DNA from: Anisus vortex
Taxonomy: Eukaryota > Mollusca > Gastropoda > Planorbidae
Length of the DNA: 64,000 nucleotides
Reading direction: 5' to 3'
Assembly: GCA_949126835.1 (NCBI GenBank)
Contig: OX421497.1
Span: 8,962,420-9,026,419 of the forward strand
Shown one piece after another: positions 34,307 to 46,549 of this stretch (the stretch's first letter is position 1; each line of letters opens with the position of its first letter). The position numbers and the translations under genes were made by a program. The notes beneath the pieces are model-generated. The model saw nothing but the letters and a program-made list of their open reading frames with translations, ran no database searches and was not told the DNA's origin.

Positions 34307-34530
34307 GGCCATCGGCTGTATAGCGGTTCACATGTTATCCGGACAGTGTCCGTTTCCTGAAGCAGAAGAGCAGCAAATATTCATGCAATTAGATAAAGAT
34401 CCAACGCCAGCAAAGGAAATTTTGCCTAAAGTTTCTGAAAGTTGTCGGCGATTCCTTGAGAAAACTTTGGCAATAGATCCTAAAGGTCGAGCTACTGCTA
34501 GGTCACTGTTGAATGATCAATTCGTTTTGG
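34307..34530 (+). CDS. Kinase B, exon 5
   Basis: The exon is 224 nt, matching copy A exon 5, with acceptor TTTCTAG and donor GTAACG. It encodes the C-lobe from AIGCIAVHML to LLNDQFV. Differences from copy A cluster in the IPYSGLED versus CPFPEAEE loop. Confidence 0.85.
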
Positions 34531-37500
34531 GTAACGGCATTACTTTAGATCATGGCAGTAAATTTACTTGTATTACAATTAATGTACTATTGTTAGTTGA
34601 ACCAGAGATAAACTGAAGCATTTGTTAAGCCAGTGACAATAGCAATGACACAGGCAAAAGTATTTTTATAGTTAGAGGTGACAACACTTATTGAGAGGCA
34701 CTAGCATATAATAAGCTCCAAACCTTTTTTCAGTTCACCGCATTCTTAAAAAAAAAATGTATTGGTGTACCGCCTGCTATTTTACTACATGAAGAAGGTG
34801 TTAGTGCCAAAGTTAATTGTAGCTTCAATTCTAAAAATTCCTATACATAGCTGTGTGTGCTTTTGCATTTTTGTATTAGCTGAAAAATGAGATATAAAGT
34901 AATATTTACCTTTATTGATTCTATAAACATGAATGAAATAACGTTGAAATTTTTGACACATAAGGTTTTAAAAAATAACATAAATGTGAAGTTTTTGCGT
35001 TGTTTGGCGCGATGGTTTCTATATTTGTTTCAAATTTCATTAGCAACAGCGTTAGGCCTCCAATTCTTGCTATCTTTATGTAAATAGTAACCGCACTAAA
35101 TCCATGTTTCACTAAGTAAAATGACGGGAATGTAAAAGAAAATCTTTGCCAAGAACTATAACCCAATGTATTGGTGGTTCTCATTTTTGCAGCTTATATA
35201 TTGATAACCGTTAAACAAAATTCTACACAAGTTCTATATGTCATGATATGAAATTTATTATAGCGAAATAGTTTAGGAATATTCAAAAAATTAAGAACAA
35301 TCTGAATTCATTCCCGTGTTAAGGTGAGATCTTTACCCTTCCCCGGGACTATTCTCCACATTCCGCCTAGGCTTGACCGCAAGTGATGGAGAGGGTCGTC
35401 TCATTTTGTTCTCATGTCATCACTTATAGAGATAACCCCCTCAGCTCATTCCCATCTTGGATCTTTGTCTCGTAGGTTGACCTCACAGGTGCTCAAGCGG
35501 ATTTATCTTTCCTTTGCTTTCGCCATCTTGTGCAGTGTCTCCGTTCAGAACCTACGCCTAAAGTCGAATGTAGGGTCAAGCGCGAGACTTTAAAGAAAAA
35601 AAAAACAAGGGACTGGTATGACTAAGCGCGTGTATCCACAGATAAGCAAAAGGGGCGTGGCCTTTCGAAATGCAGACAGACTTTTCCCACTCCAACCGCG
35701 ACCACCCGTTTAATTAAGTAACAGAAAGACCTAGAACAACTTGCTCATTACGAAACGCCCTCTGACACCTCCCATGTCACATTCAATGACATAGGATCAG
35801 TTGGGTCGTGTGCGTATATTTTGCAATCATTGGACATCGGAGTGATGACGCAAGGACAAGGACCGCTCCCCATTAGCCATTTTGGATGGATTTTGATCTC
35901 TTATATAATAGACTCTGGGCGTTTTAGGACGAAGCTCCTTCTGTCTTCAGTATTCCACGCCGTATGACTCGTATGGCATACGTTTAAAAAAAATATTATC
36001 ACTGTTCTTATACCTACCTACTGTTTTTTTTTATTTCACTCTGTGGATGTTAAGTACATGTGATTGAACTCTTATGAAAGACAGCTGTCTGCATGATACA
36101 TGTCCGTAAGAACTGTTATTATTCTGTTATTAATATTATCCTACCTTAGCTTCACAATAAATATCGTCATTTTGTCACTTGATCGAATCTCGTCTGTTTA
36201 GTACTGTGCAGGATTTACGTATAAGCTGCACAAACTATAGCTTAAGGCCACCATTTTCTTGGCCTCCTATCCCCCCCCCCCCAAATAAAATAATTGTCCT
36301 AGTGAACAATTGTCATATATCCTTAAATACACTGCAGCATTATATGTCACACTGCCGGACGACCGAAACGTCCCATAATCTTCACCCAAAATGAGAATCT
36401 ACAGAAGAAGATATTCGTAGATACTACTTTATGCCAAAAATATCTTGAAGATGTGGACATGAATCTTGAAGGAGAAGTCAAGCATTTTCATCAATATGTT
36501 TACACATAGTCAGCCTATTGTTCAGCGGAGCATACTAGCCTGACACTTCTCTGTATAGGGTAATAATGTAGAAGCAATTTGGAGATTTGTTCTTAGTATG
36601 ATTTGCAAATGGCTATGGAGTAAGATCTTTTTCTCAGATGAAGAGGATAAAACATGTATTTAAAACAACATGACTAAAGATAAATTATGTTCGCCCAGTC
36701 TTATGTGCATAGAAAGTGACAAACTACGCAGTTTATCATTTCATGATGTCATCAGTGACTTCTGGCAAAGGCAAGAAAGAAAATATTTTACTTTAATAAA
36801 ATTCCTTAATCCTTATAAAATGTTTCAGGAGATTAGATAATACGCCTCTGTAAATTGCGCCGTTTAAAAGAACTTTTGTTTCTTTTTACCAGAGTTTGCA
36901 TTTTTAAGTTTGTTATGAATAAAAATAATTTTAAGTTAAAGATTTATTATTTCACTATCTCTTTAATTGTATTTCAGTTTAACCCTCTAGATATCCGAAA
37001 AGCATATTTGACACTGACATATAATATCTGGACATATAAAGGGCCACATAATATCTCAAATAGCTAAGGGCCTTATCAAGTCTAAATCCGGCCCTGGTTC
37101 AGTCAATTCATGTGTCAATTTGCTTGAGTATATGAAATAGAAGAAAGCAGTATGTAAGAGAATTTGCAAATAGGCCTAAATACAAATTTTAATATCGAGC
37201 ATTGATATCTCAACACAGCCTACTTTAGCCTCCAGCCGTTATAACCCTATTGACCAACAAGAAAGGGTGTGGTGGGAGAATAGTGTGTGGCGCGCAACCA
37301 CGGGTGCATCCACTCAATCCAATCATCACAAGTTCTTAGTACTATGAGTTTAGCTATAGACACTACCATTACTTTTTTTCACAAAAACTACGATTAGTTT
37401 AGTTACAGAGATGGAAACTGGCAATGATATTAATAGCTCCAACCGGTTAAAACATTCGTATTGTTACATTTTATCAAAGTAGTGACTAGATTATATATTC

Positions 37501-37589
37501 TTGTTTTGCGTTTGTTTTTTTTGTTTTTTTTTGCGGGGGGGGGGGGGGGTGTTTACTTTGCATTTAGTAACAAGCATTTTGTTTTATAG
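34531..37589. other. Kinase B intron 5, expanded by about 2.7 kb
   Basis: Copy A intron 5 is only 311 bp. Its distal part (AACTGGCAGTGATATTAATA) matches 37408-37427 here. The extra 2.7 kb (about 34640-37330) has no recognised coding content. Its GC-richer part (35320-36180) has a TATATAATAGAC box near 35902 and an AATAAA near 36159, so it could be a solo LTR, but I could not find matching ends or target duplications. A G tract lies at about 37536-37549. Confidence 0.5.
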
Positions 37590-37665
37590 GGACAGAGCTA
37601 CCAGACATTGAAACTGATGCCGAGCTGGAAAATTTTGAGATTGAAAATGAACCAGATGTCCTGGA
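37590..37665 (+). CDS. Kinase B, exon 6 (acidic linker, short form)
   Basis: The 76-nt exon encodes TELPDIETDAELENFEIENE and ends at a GTAAGA donor, as in copy A. It is 15 nt shorter than copy A exon 6, a clean loss or gain of five codons in the EIEN repeat. Confidence 0.83.
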
Positions 37666-38212
37666 GTAAGATAACCTTTTTTTTTTAAATATACGACGTT
37701 GTTACATATTTTGTTCGTTGATTAATAACAGACTGTCTTCTGCGACGAGACTATTAGATAGACATATATGTATAATAGGTCATCGGACACACCGAAAAAT
37801 ATTTGGCGGACAATTTATAACAGACAAGCACACACAATCGAAACAACACATATAAAAAACAAGGAATGGAAGGCAGACTAAAGGAAGGAAGGTAGGAATG
37901 CAAACTAACAGACAGATAGAATGTTCGACAGACATAAAGATCAAGTGATAGATCAAAGGATAATTACATAGTAAGATAAATAAGCTTATATTTTAAATAG
38001 AGATGATAAGATAAATCGATAGAAAGAGAAAATAACTTTCTAATCTTCACTTAGTGTGTGTATTTAATTAATTAGGCCGAGATCTATATCATTTTACATC
38101 TATTTTATAAATATTAATTTAAAAGTAGAAATGTATTGTCAGAATCAAAGCAACTGGCACAAGCCATGTGCCCATGATTTCTAAATTCTTTAATGTTGGC
38201 AGTTCTCCCGCT

Positions 38213-39845
38213 CACTAAACATAGAGAACATAGCTTATAACATTATATCTTACAACATAGAGAACATAGCTTATAACATTATATCTTACAACATAGAGAA
38301 CATAGCTTATTACATTATATCTTACAACATAGATAACATAGCTTATAACATTATATCTTACAAAATAGAGAACATAGCTTATAACATTTTATCTTACAAC
38401 ATAGAGAACATAGCTTATAACATTATATCTTACAACATAGAGAACATAGTTTATAACATTATATCTTAAAATATAGAGAACATAGCTTATAACATTATAT
38501 CTTACAACATAGAGAACATAGCTTATAACATTATATCTTACAACATAGAGAACATAGTTTATAACATTATATCTTACAACATAGAGAACATAGCTTATAA
38601 CATTATATCTTACAACATAGAGAACATAGCATATAACATTATATCTTACAACATAGAGAACATAGCTTATAACATTATATCTTACAACACAGAGAACATA
38701 GCTTATAACATTATATCTTACAACACAGAGAACATAGCTTATAACTTTATATCTTACAACATAGAGAACATAGCTTATAACATTATATCTTACAACATAG
38801 AGAACATAGCTTATAACATTATATCTTACAACATAGAGAACATAGCTTATAACATTATATCCTACAACATAGAGAACATAGCTTATAACATTATATCCTA
38901 CAACATAGAGAACATAGCTTATAACATTATATCCTACAACATAGAGAACATAGCTTATAACATTATATCCTACAACATAGAGAACATAGCTTATAACATT
39001 ATATCCTACAACATAGAGAACATAGCTTATAAGATTATATCCTACAACATAGAGAACATAGCTTATTACATTATATCTTACAACATAGAGAACATAGCTT
39101 ATAACTTTATATCTTACAACATAGAGAACATAGCTTATATAATTATATCTTACAACATAGAGAACATAGCTTAAAACATTATATCTTACAACATAGAGAA
39201 CATAGCTTATAACATTATATCTTACAACATAGAGAACATAGCTTAAAACATTATATCTTACAACATAGAGAACATATCTTATAACATTATATCTTACAAC
39301 ATAGAGAACATAGCTTATAACATTATATCTTACAACATAGAGAACATAGCTTATAACATTATATCTTACAACATAGAGAACATAGCTTATAACATTATAT
39401 CTTACAACATAGAAAACACAGCTTATAACATTATATCTTACAACACAGAGAACATAGCTTATAACATTATATCTTACAACATAGAGAACATAGCTTATAA
39501 CATTATATCTTACAACATAGAGAACATAGCTTATAACATTATATCTTACAATATAGAGAACATAGCTTATAACATTATATCTTACAACATAGAGAACATA
39601 GCTTATAACATTATATCTTACAACATATAGAAAAAATCTTATAACATTATATCTTACAACATAGAGAACATAGCTTATAACATTATATCTTACAACATAG
39701 AGAACATAGCTTATAACATTATATCTTACAACACAGAGAACATAGCTTATAACATTATATCTTACAACATAGAGAACTTAGCTTATAACATTATATCCTA
39801 CAACATAGAGAACATAGCTTATAACATTATATCTTACAACACAGA
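38213..39845. repeat. 36-bp minisatellite, about 45 copies (left part)
   Basis: A 36-bp unit (ACATAGAGAACATAGCTTAT plus AACATTATATCTTACA) is repeated head to tail with a few variants (CCTACA, ACACAG). The array is split by the LTR retrotransposon and resumes at 47096. Intron 6 of copy A has only one diverged, incomplete unit at the same position, so the amplification is specific to copy B. Confidence 0.96.
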
Positions 39846-40386
39846 TGCTAGTATGCACTAACATGGTCAAAGGGAAATGACTCAGGAAAGTCAATAGTAT
39901 AGTACAAGAGTTATGGGTATTGGGAAAATAGTGAATATCACAATCTAGTTTGTTCTACTGCGTCGTAGCTTTCTAAAGCATGCTTTGCACGTCTGAGTCT
40001 GATCACGGGGTTTTACATGTCTCAGTCTGATCACGGGGGGTAAAGGACCGGAGAATAGGCAGTCGACTCAAATATCTAGAAGCGTATAGACGTATACGCT
40101 AGACTCGGAATTATACCACATTTTATCAGAATACTATTTCATTTCTTGGACTTATATTATATGATTCATTGGACATTATATGTGATTGTTGGATGTACTG
40201 TGAATAATGTATTGTGAATAATAATAAATAGATATATATTGCTGCGAAGATTTGAATTATCAAGTGTGTTAAACGTACTGTGAAAATAATATTAAAGAAA
40301 CATTTAACTCAACTCAATCAACTCAATCAACTCATGATTCTATTAGCCTACGAAGAACAATAATAATTAAAATAGAATCAATAACA
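39846..40386 (+). repeat. 5' LTR
   Basis: It begins TGCTAGTATGCACTAAC and ends GAATCAATAACA. It lacks the 5-bp insertion that the 3' LTR carries in the TTATATTATA segment. Poly(A)-signal-like AATAAA is present near 40223. Confidence 0.95.
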
Positions 40387-40406
40387 GTGGTGGCAGCGAT
40401 AAACGG
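40387..40406 (+). promoter_or_regulatory. Candidate primer-binding site
   Basis: Directly after the 5' LTR the sequence reads GTGGTGGCAGCGATAAACGG. The TGG one base inside the element fits a primer-binding site complementary to a tRNA 3' CCA end. I do not assign the tRNA. Confidence 0.55.
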
Positions 40407-42334
40407 CAACGGTAAACGGCAGCGGTGAACGGCAGCGGTGTACGGCAACTACTAAACTACAACATAATGAAATGCTTCCACAAAACCAAATCTTAGAAGG
40501 TAAAGTCTGATTTTCAAATTGTCAACTCTCTCATGCAAACTATTCAGCAAACTATTCAACCAGTCAACCTGGTCATAAAATCGTTAGAGAGAACGCTAAA
40601 ACATCTCTCAGAAAATATATGATTTGCTGGTGGATGGCAGATTTTAATGAACGATTTCTAAAGATATTAATCAAGATTTAATCAGCACGGTATAAAGCCA
40701 TATTCAGGGTAACAGGAAACAGAGACACTGCAGCAAGACTTGTAAAAGTCAGTAGATACATAGGCGGCACAACAGGCAACAAAAAGGTGGGTGCACGTGG
40801 CGCTCTACATCTCAACCCACATTACATTTTTCAAAGGTGCCGACGCTGGAATTAATAATTTTTTTTCAAGATTATATTTGGATTACGTGGAAAGTCGAGA
40901 GCTGTCGTATGAATTTCTTTGTGATCAATCGTTGATCATGAAAAATTGAATTATCACGCATGAAACATTTTTAAACAAAACAGCTTCTGAATCTAGACTC
41001 TGTAATATTTTACAATACACTATGAAACGAAGCAATGACGTCACACAAGATGGCGGACACTGGATAAACAAGATGGCGGACACTAAATAAACAAGATGGC
41101 GGACACTAGTTCAACTAAAGGTCAACACGTGTGTGTGTGAGATCCGAAGGTAACAAGGCAATCATCAACGCATAGTATTCACTTAGTCATACTTTGTGGA
41201 ATACCAAGACCTTATTGAAGACAGATTGTACTCTAACGTACATTAATTCAAGAGATTCGTTTACATTATGCGAATTATAGCTATCTCGCTATACAGTAAA
41301 GTTAATTTGAATTAATGTGATGAAGATTGTGTTAATTAATTTAAATCATTCGTAACTGGATTAACGTCATGAAGTATGTGTTAGTTAAAATTTAAGCTAC
41401 TATTAGACCATTCACTTGGATCAAATGGATTAACTTCATCGTCAAGAAGATTAACGTCATGAAGTATGTGTTAGTTAAAATTTAAGCTACTATTAGACCA
41501 TTCACTTGGATCAAATGGATTAACTTCATCGTCAAGAAGATTCATTGTGTTACTTAAATACTATTTAAGTTTGATATAATTAACATTTATTTTAATATTA
41601 TACATGTTAAATGATTCTTTGATAGGGTAATTTCTGTTAGCTGTATTGACTTGTTTGTTTTTGTTCAAATATTGAAGTAAAATTATTGTCTTTGTCAATG
41701 TTGATAAATATTGTGATTCTAGTGTGAACATCTCCTCTATCACTGTTGTCCATGCAGCATTTGTGTCCTTAATTAAGATTGTGTTGTGTTTCATTTATTT
41801 TAGTTATACATAATTGTTGCGTTGTGTTTCATTTATTTTAGTTATACATAATTGTTGTTTTGTTTTGTTTTTTAAATATAATTAATATTATTGGTTCAAG
41901 ATAACCACTATTATTTCTGATAGATTCTTGATAGTAACAATAACTATCAATTGTTTATAAATATAATTTATGCAAAGGTCAATATTTATGTACACACTAT
42001 AGAAAATAGTAAATAAGGCATTTTTACAAATATAATAATTGACAATAGTCGACATTTACATACAAGTAAAGTAAATTGAAAAATAAGAAGAGAAAATAAT
42101 TTATCAATCAAAATATTATGCTTTGCATTGTTCCAATTCCAAAATGCTTTCAATTATAATAGCATAGTGAATAGAAATAATAGTATTACAAGTGTTTAGC
42201 TTCAACTTAATAATACATGGTCTACATAATAATTATAAGAATCACATTGTGAATGTCCACTCTATAAATAATAATAAATAATAGCATTGTTCTGTACAAA
42301 ATAATATTTTATTGTTAATGATCAAGAATTAAAT
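40407..42334 (+). other. Long untranslated leader of the LTR element
   Basis: About 1.9 kb separates the 5' LTR from gag, without a recognisable frame. It contains three copies of AAGATGGCGGACAC (41044-41108), a 90-bp tandem duplication (41361-41450 and 41451-41540), and a 38-bp tandem duplication starting GTTGTGTTTCATTTATT (41783 and 41821). Confidence 0.7.
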
Positions 42335-44662
42335 ATGGATGTAAAAGTTAAATTAATGTATGAAGAAGCTAAAGCTTTAGCTAAGGAATTTGAAATAACA
42401 GAAAAAAAAGAATTGCAAGAATTTATAGAAAAGAAAGTAAAAGAGTTAAAAAAGGAATTATCTGATAAAGAAAGAGATGAGCGTGCAGAAAGTAGGTCAC
42501 ATGAACTTAAACAAAAAGAATTAGAACTTAAACAAAAAGAAATACAATTAAAACTAGACCATGAATTAGAACTAGCTAAATTGCAACAAAATAAGGTTGA
42601 GCATTCAACTAATTCATCTAATAAACATGGCGTTAGATTTAAAATGCCACCATTTGATGGAAAAGAAAAAATTTTAGATTTTTTAACTCTCTTTGAAACA
42701 ACATGTAAAGGGTATAACATTCCGCAATCGGAATGGTATATTCATTTAATTCCTCAATTGAAAGACAAAGGAAGGGAAGCATTAGCTCATATTGATAAAG
42801 AGATTACTGATTACACAATAATTAGAGAACAGTTGATAAAATTTTTTATCCATTCAGAGGACTATTATAGACAAAAATTTCATTCTTTTTTATTAACTGA
42901 TAAAATAGAACCAAGAGCTTTTGTCTCTGAAGTGAAATCATTCTTATTAACTTGGTTAGAATTAATCAAAATAGACACAAAAAATCCCAATGAAATTATT
43001 GAGATGGTAGTAGTAGATAAAGTGTTACAAATGGCTTCCAAACCTTTGTTTACACATATTATGGAGAGGAAAGTAAGAAATATCGAAAATTTAATAGATG
43101 CTATCTCCAATTTTAAAGATAGTAATCCCAATGTAGAACTTACTAAACAGACTCAAACAGTAAATACCATGCAAAATAGAAGACATAGGAGCTATTCACC
43201 TCCTAGAATAAATAGTCAATATGGTAGAAGACAAAACTATGGTAATGAAACAAATACAAACAGACAAAATCTTAGATGTCACTTTTGTAATCGTTATGGA
43301 CATATAGACAGATTTTGTGGTTTCAGAATAAAATATGTAAGTAACAGGTATAGACAAAATGAAAATAGCCAAAATAATCAAAATTTTCAAAACAAAAACT
43401 TTACAAGACAGAATTTTCCACAAGGAAATCAAAATCAAAACTTTACAAGACAGAATTTTCCACAAGGAAATCAAAATCAAAACTTTACGAGACGGAATTT
43501 TCCACAAGGAAATTCTACAAATCAGCATGTTACCAATCCAAATTCTGAAAATCAAAATTTTCAGAATAGAAATAAAGGCAATACAAATAATCCTACTACT
43601 CACAGAAACAATGTAATATTTGAAAATAAAGGTCAACTGATCTTATTCCCTGCATATGTTGAGGGAATACGTACCTATTGTCTAAGGGATACTGGGTCAT
43701 CTCTCACTTGTGTAGATGAGAGGATTATTCCTCCTCATAAAGCCAAAAATATCTTAAGGATAGAAACAATTAAACTAGGTAATGGATCTATGGTTAGTTG
43801 TCCAATCACTACCATACAAATTGATACTCCTTGGCTTACAGGAATTACTGAAGCAGCCATCTTAAAAAATTGTGTTGCTCCCCTAATAATAGGTAATACA
43901 TATGGAGTAAAACAGGACAATAGTTTTGAAATATTTCAACAATGGATGGATCTTAAATCCACAGATTTAAACTTAAAACCTGTAATTTTGTTAGAAAATA
44001 ATCAACTGGGAGATTTATCACAAGATGAATTCGGCCCTGCCTTGCAAACTGTCAGTTTTTTACAAACACTAGGCAAGTCAGACAGTAGCATTATTAATGA
44101 CACACCTAATATAGATATACCTATAAACAAAGTGAAAGAAAATCTAATGCCTAAATGGAATGGTACAGAGAAATTGAATCAATATATTGAAAGGTTTGAA
44201 GAACAATGTGAAATAAATAATATACCTAAACAATTGCATGCCATATCACTGTGCAAACATTTAGAAAATCACAAAGCAATATACAATATTGCAGAGAAAG
44301 AAATCAATGACTTTCAAACATTGAAAACAAACATATTAGCATACATTGATACTACTCAAAAGAAAACTGAAACACAAATGAAAAAACGTGAACAGATTAG
44401 CTTAAATAGTATGCCTTTTGATGAACAAACTTTAAAAAATGAACAAAAACAAGATGAGTATATAGACAAAATTGTGTCACAACTTGGTAAAGAAAATTTT
44501 AAACAAGGACAAATGAAATTAATTAATGGAATTCTTTGTAGGATAGAAACAAAAACTAATATAACTCAAATAGTTGTGCCAAAATCTTTGACAGTGCAAA
44601 TAATGAAAATTTCGCATGATAATGCATTAGCAGGTCACTTAAGTACAAAAAAAAACTTGTAA
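42335..44662 (+). CDS. Gag-protease polyprotein with second capsid-like segment and integrase zinc-finger start
   Basis: The frame is 775 residues. An N-terminal charged coiled coil (about 1-90) is followed by a capsid-like region beginning RFKMPPFDGKEK. An asparagine/glutamine-rich stretch holds a CX2CX4HX4C knuckle (CHFCNRYGHIDRFC) and a repeat with core FPQGNQNQNFTRQN. Protease follows, with LRDTGSSLTCV and APLIIGN. A second capsid-like stretch (MPKWNGTEKLNQYIERFEEQ) lies after protease. The C-terminus begins the integrase H2C2 finger (ISHDNALAGHLSTKK) and is cut off in an A9 run. The ATG at 42335 is the first in this frame. Confidence 0.9.
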   Translation: MDVKVKLMYEEAKALAKEFEITEKKELQEFIEKKVKELKKELSDKERDERAESRSHELKQKELELKQKEIQLKLDHELELAKLQQNKVEHSTNSSNKHGVRFKMPPFDGKEKILDFLTLFETTCKGYNIPQSEWYIHLIPQLKDKGREALAHIDKEITDYTIIREQLIKFFIHSEDYYRQKFHSFLLTDKIEPRAFVSEVKSFLLTWLELIKIDTKNPNEIIEMVVVDKVLQMASKPLFTHIMERKVRNIENLIDAISNFKDSNPNVELTKQTQTVNTMQNRRHRSYSPPRINSQYGRRQNYGNETNTNRQNLRCHFCNRYGHIDRFCGFRIKYVSNRYRQNENSQNNQNFQNKNFTRQNFPQGNQNQNFTRQNFPQGNQNQNFTRRNFPQGNSTNQHVTNPNSENQNFQNRNKGNTNNPTTHRNNVIFENKGQLILFPAYVEGIRTYCLRDTGSSLTCVDERIIPPHKAKNILRIETIKLGNGSMVSCPITTIQIDTPWLTGITEAAILKNCVAPLIIGNTYGVKQDNSFEIFQQWMDLKSTDLNLKPVILLENNQLGDLSQDEFGPALQTVSFLQTLGKSDSSIINDTPNIDIPINKVKENLMPKWNGTEKLNQYIERFEEQCEINNIPKQLHAISLCKHLENHKAIYNIAEKEINDFQTLKTNILAYIDTTQKKTETQMKKREQISLNSMPFDEQTLKNEQKQDEYIDKIVSQLGKENFKQGQMKLINGILCRIETKTNITQIVVPKSLTVQIMKISHDNALAGHLSTKKNL

Positions 44663-45416
44663 CAAAATCAAAAACAACTTCTGGTGGCCCAATTTAGAAA
44701 AGGATTTGAAAACGTTCATAAAAAGTTGTTCAACATGTCTGATACATAATCAGAAAAATTCAAAACATAAAGCACCTTTACAAAAAACAGATACTGTAGA
44801 CAAACCTTTTGTAAAGATATCCATTGATATTATTGGACCTATGAAAGAAGCTAGGAATTCAAAAGCTAAATTTGCATTAACACTCATTGATATGGGTAGT
44901 AGATGGGTGGAAGTAATCCCTCTAAGAGAAATAACCGCAGATAGAGTATGTAACTCACTATTACCAATATTCTGCAGATTTGGATTTCCTAAAACTATAT
45001 TAAGTGATAATGGTACCCAATTCAAATCCAAATTGACTCAAGCTTTTACTAAAATGCTCAACATAACACACATTTTTAGTTCAATCTACCACCCAGAGTC
45101 AAACGGTATGGTTGAAAGGGCAAATCAAACTATAAAACAAATGTTAGCTAAGGTTTGCGAAGAACACCCTTATGAATGGGATGAATTCCTACCAGCCATT
45201 CTCTTTGCTTATAGACAGGCAAAGCATGAAAGCACTGGTTACTCACCTTTTGAGTTAATCTTTGGTAGAAATGCCAATGGTCCATTAGAGAATTTTAAAG
45301 CAGAATTACTAAAAATCAAAGAAACAAAAATGTCACCTTTTGATCTAATAAATAAGACAGAAAAACATATGAAAACAGCATATCAATTTGCTGTGGAAAA
45401 AAAACCAAGAAATTAA
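44663..45416 (+). CDS. Integrase core (DD35E), frame-shifted from gag-pro
   Basis: After the A9 run at about 44647-44656 the integrase continues in another frame: NNFWWPNLEKDL and the CSTC of the zinc finger, then the catalytic core with SIDIIGP, LSDNGTQF and, 35 residues after the second aspartate, the glutamate in NGMVERANQ. It ends at a stop (45414-45416) after a second A run. All three catalytic residues are present. A methionine-initiated frame starts at 44706. Confidence 0.9.
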
Positions 45417-45419
45417 AGA

Positions 45420-45952
45420 AAAAAACCATACTTAGAGAAAACATGAATAAAAACTTAAGAAAGTTAGAAATAGGAAACAAAGTACTTGTATATTTACCCA
45501 TTGGTTCTGGTAATACTATGCAATGGAAAGGTCCTTATGACATTATACATAAATTGTCAGATGTTACATATAAAATTGACATAAATGGTAGTGAAAAAAT
45601 TGTTCACATCAACAATTTAAGACATTATGAAGAAAGCAATATAGTTGATACTACATCAAAAACTAATGACAAAATAGAAAACAACAATGTTATCATCGTT
45701 GAAGATGAAAATATTAAAGACATTCCAAGTAATGTTAACTACTTGTGTGGCATGACTGCAAATACAACTAATGAATTAGAGCAAATTAATTTTGATCATA
45801 TTCAAAGTGTAGAAACTAAAAATAAAATTGTGAAAATATTAAACAAATTTAAAGATACAATCACAGAAACACCTGGTTTGACTAATGTCATTGAACATAT
45901 ATTCAGAAATGGTGTACAAACCAGCATTCTATATAAGCCGTGCATTAACTAA
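45420..45952 (+). CDS. Integrase C-terminus (GPY/F) and N-terminal stub of RT
   Basis: This frame resumes after the A-run break. It encodes KLEIGNKVLVYLP and QWKGPYDIIHKLSDVTYKI (the GPY/F module), an acidic spacer, and then DTITETPGLTNVIEHIFRNG, which matches the very start of Ty3/gypsy RT domains (TPGxTxxxEHxIxxG). The frame then ends abruptly at the deletion junction. A methionine-initiated frame starts at 45443. Confidence 0.85.
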
Positions 45953-46232
45953 TAGTGAAAAAAATTTCAGTATATTGGAATTGGAAGGTTTATGCATAGC
46001 TTATGCTGTATTGAAATTTCAATACTATTTGTTAGGACGTAAGTTTACAATTCTCACAGATCACAAACCATTAGTAAATTTTAATGTGTTAAATGTAAAT
46101 AACAAACGCATAAACAAATATGCATTATTACTATCTGATTATCAGTTTCAGATCAAAAGCATAGTTGGAAAAGATAATCATTTGCCAGATGTGTTATCAA
46201 GATTATCCATTTATATCCCAGATATTGAATAG
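45940..46232 (+). CDS. RNase H C-terminal part, truncated
   Basis: In another frame the sequence enters RNase H at FYISRALTNSEKNFSILELE and continues GRKFTILTDHKPLVNF and VGKDNHLPDVLSRL, the usual end of the Ty3/gypsy RNase H region. The RT fingers and palm with the YxDD motif and the RT/RNase H connection are missing. An internal deletion of roughly 1 kb relative to a normal element is inferred at about 45930-45945. Confidence 0.85.
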
Positions 46233-46529
46233 ACAATACTGAAAGATAATTGTCTAGGACTAATGTAAAACTTGAGACTTCAGATTTTTGATCTCATAGT
46301 TAATAAGATGGTGTATAACTTCTGTAAGACACCGATGTAAATTGTTTTTAAGATGATTATTTATGTTGATTATTTATGTGTTTTTTGTACTATGATTACA
46401 TGAATATTACATGACTTAATTAGATACGTTAACTATTGATATGCAACTAAATATTTTATTGATTTTATAACAATAATTTATGTTCCCTATATATGTAATT
46501 ATGCAAAAATAATAATGAATTATTATTTT

Positions 46530-46549
46530 TTTCCGGGAGGGGTGAGTAA
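46530..46549 (+). promoter_or_regulatory. Polypurine tract
   Basis: The purine-rich GGGAGGGGTGAGTAA lies directly before the 3' LTR, in the position expected for the plus-strand priming site. A T run precedes it. Confidence 0.7.

Noticed and set aside
42322..45501. Minus-strand frames opposite gag and integrase
   Set aside because: They are shadows of the strongly supported plus-strand retrotransposon frames.
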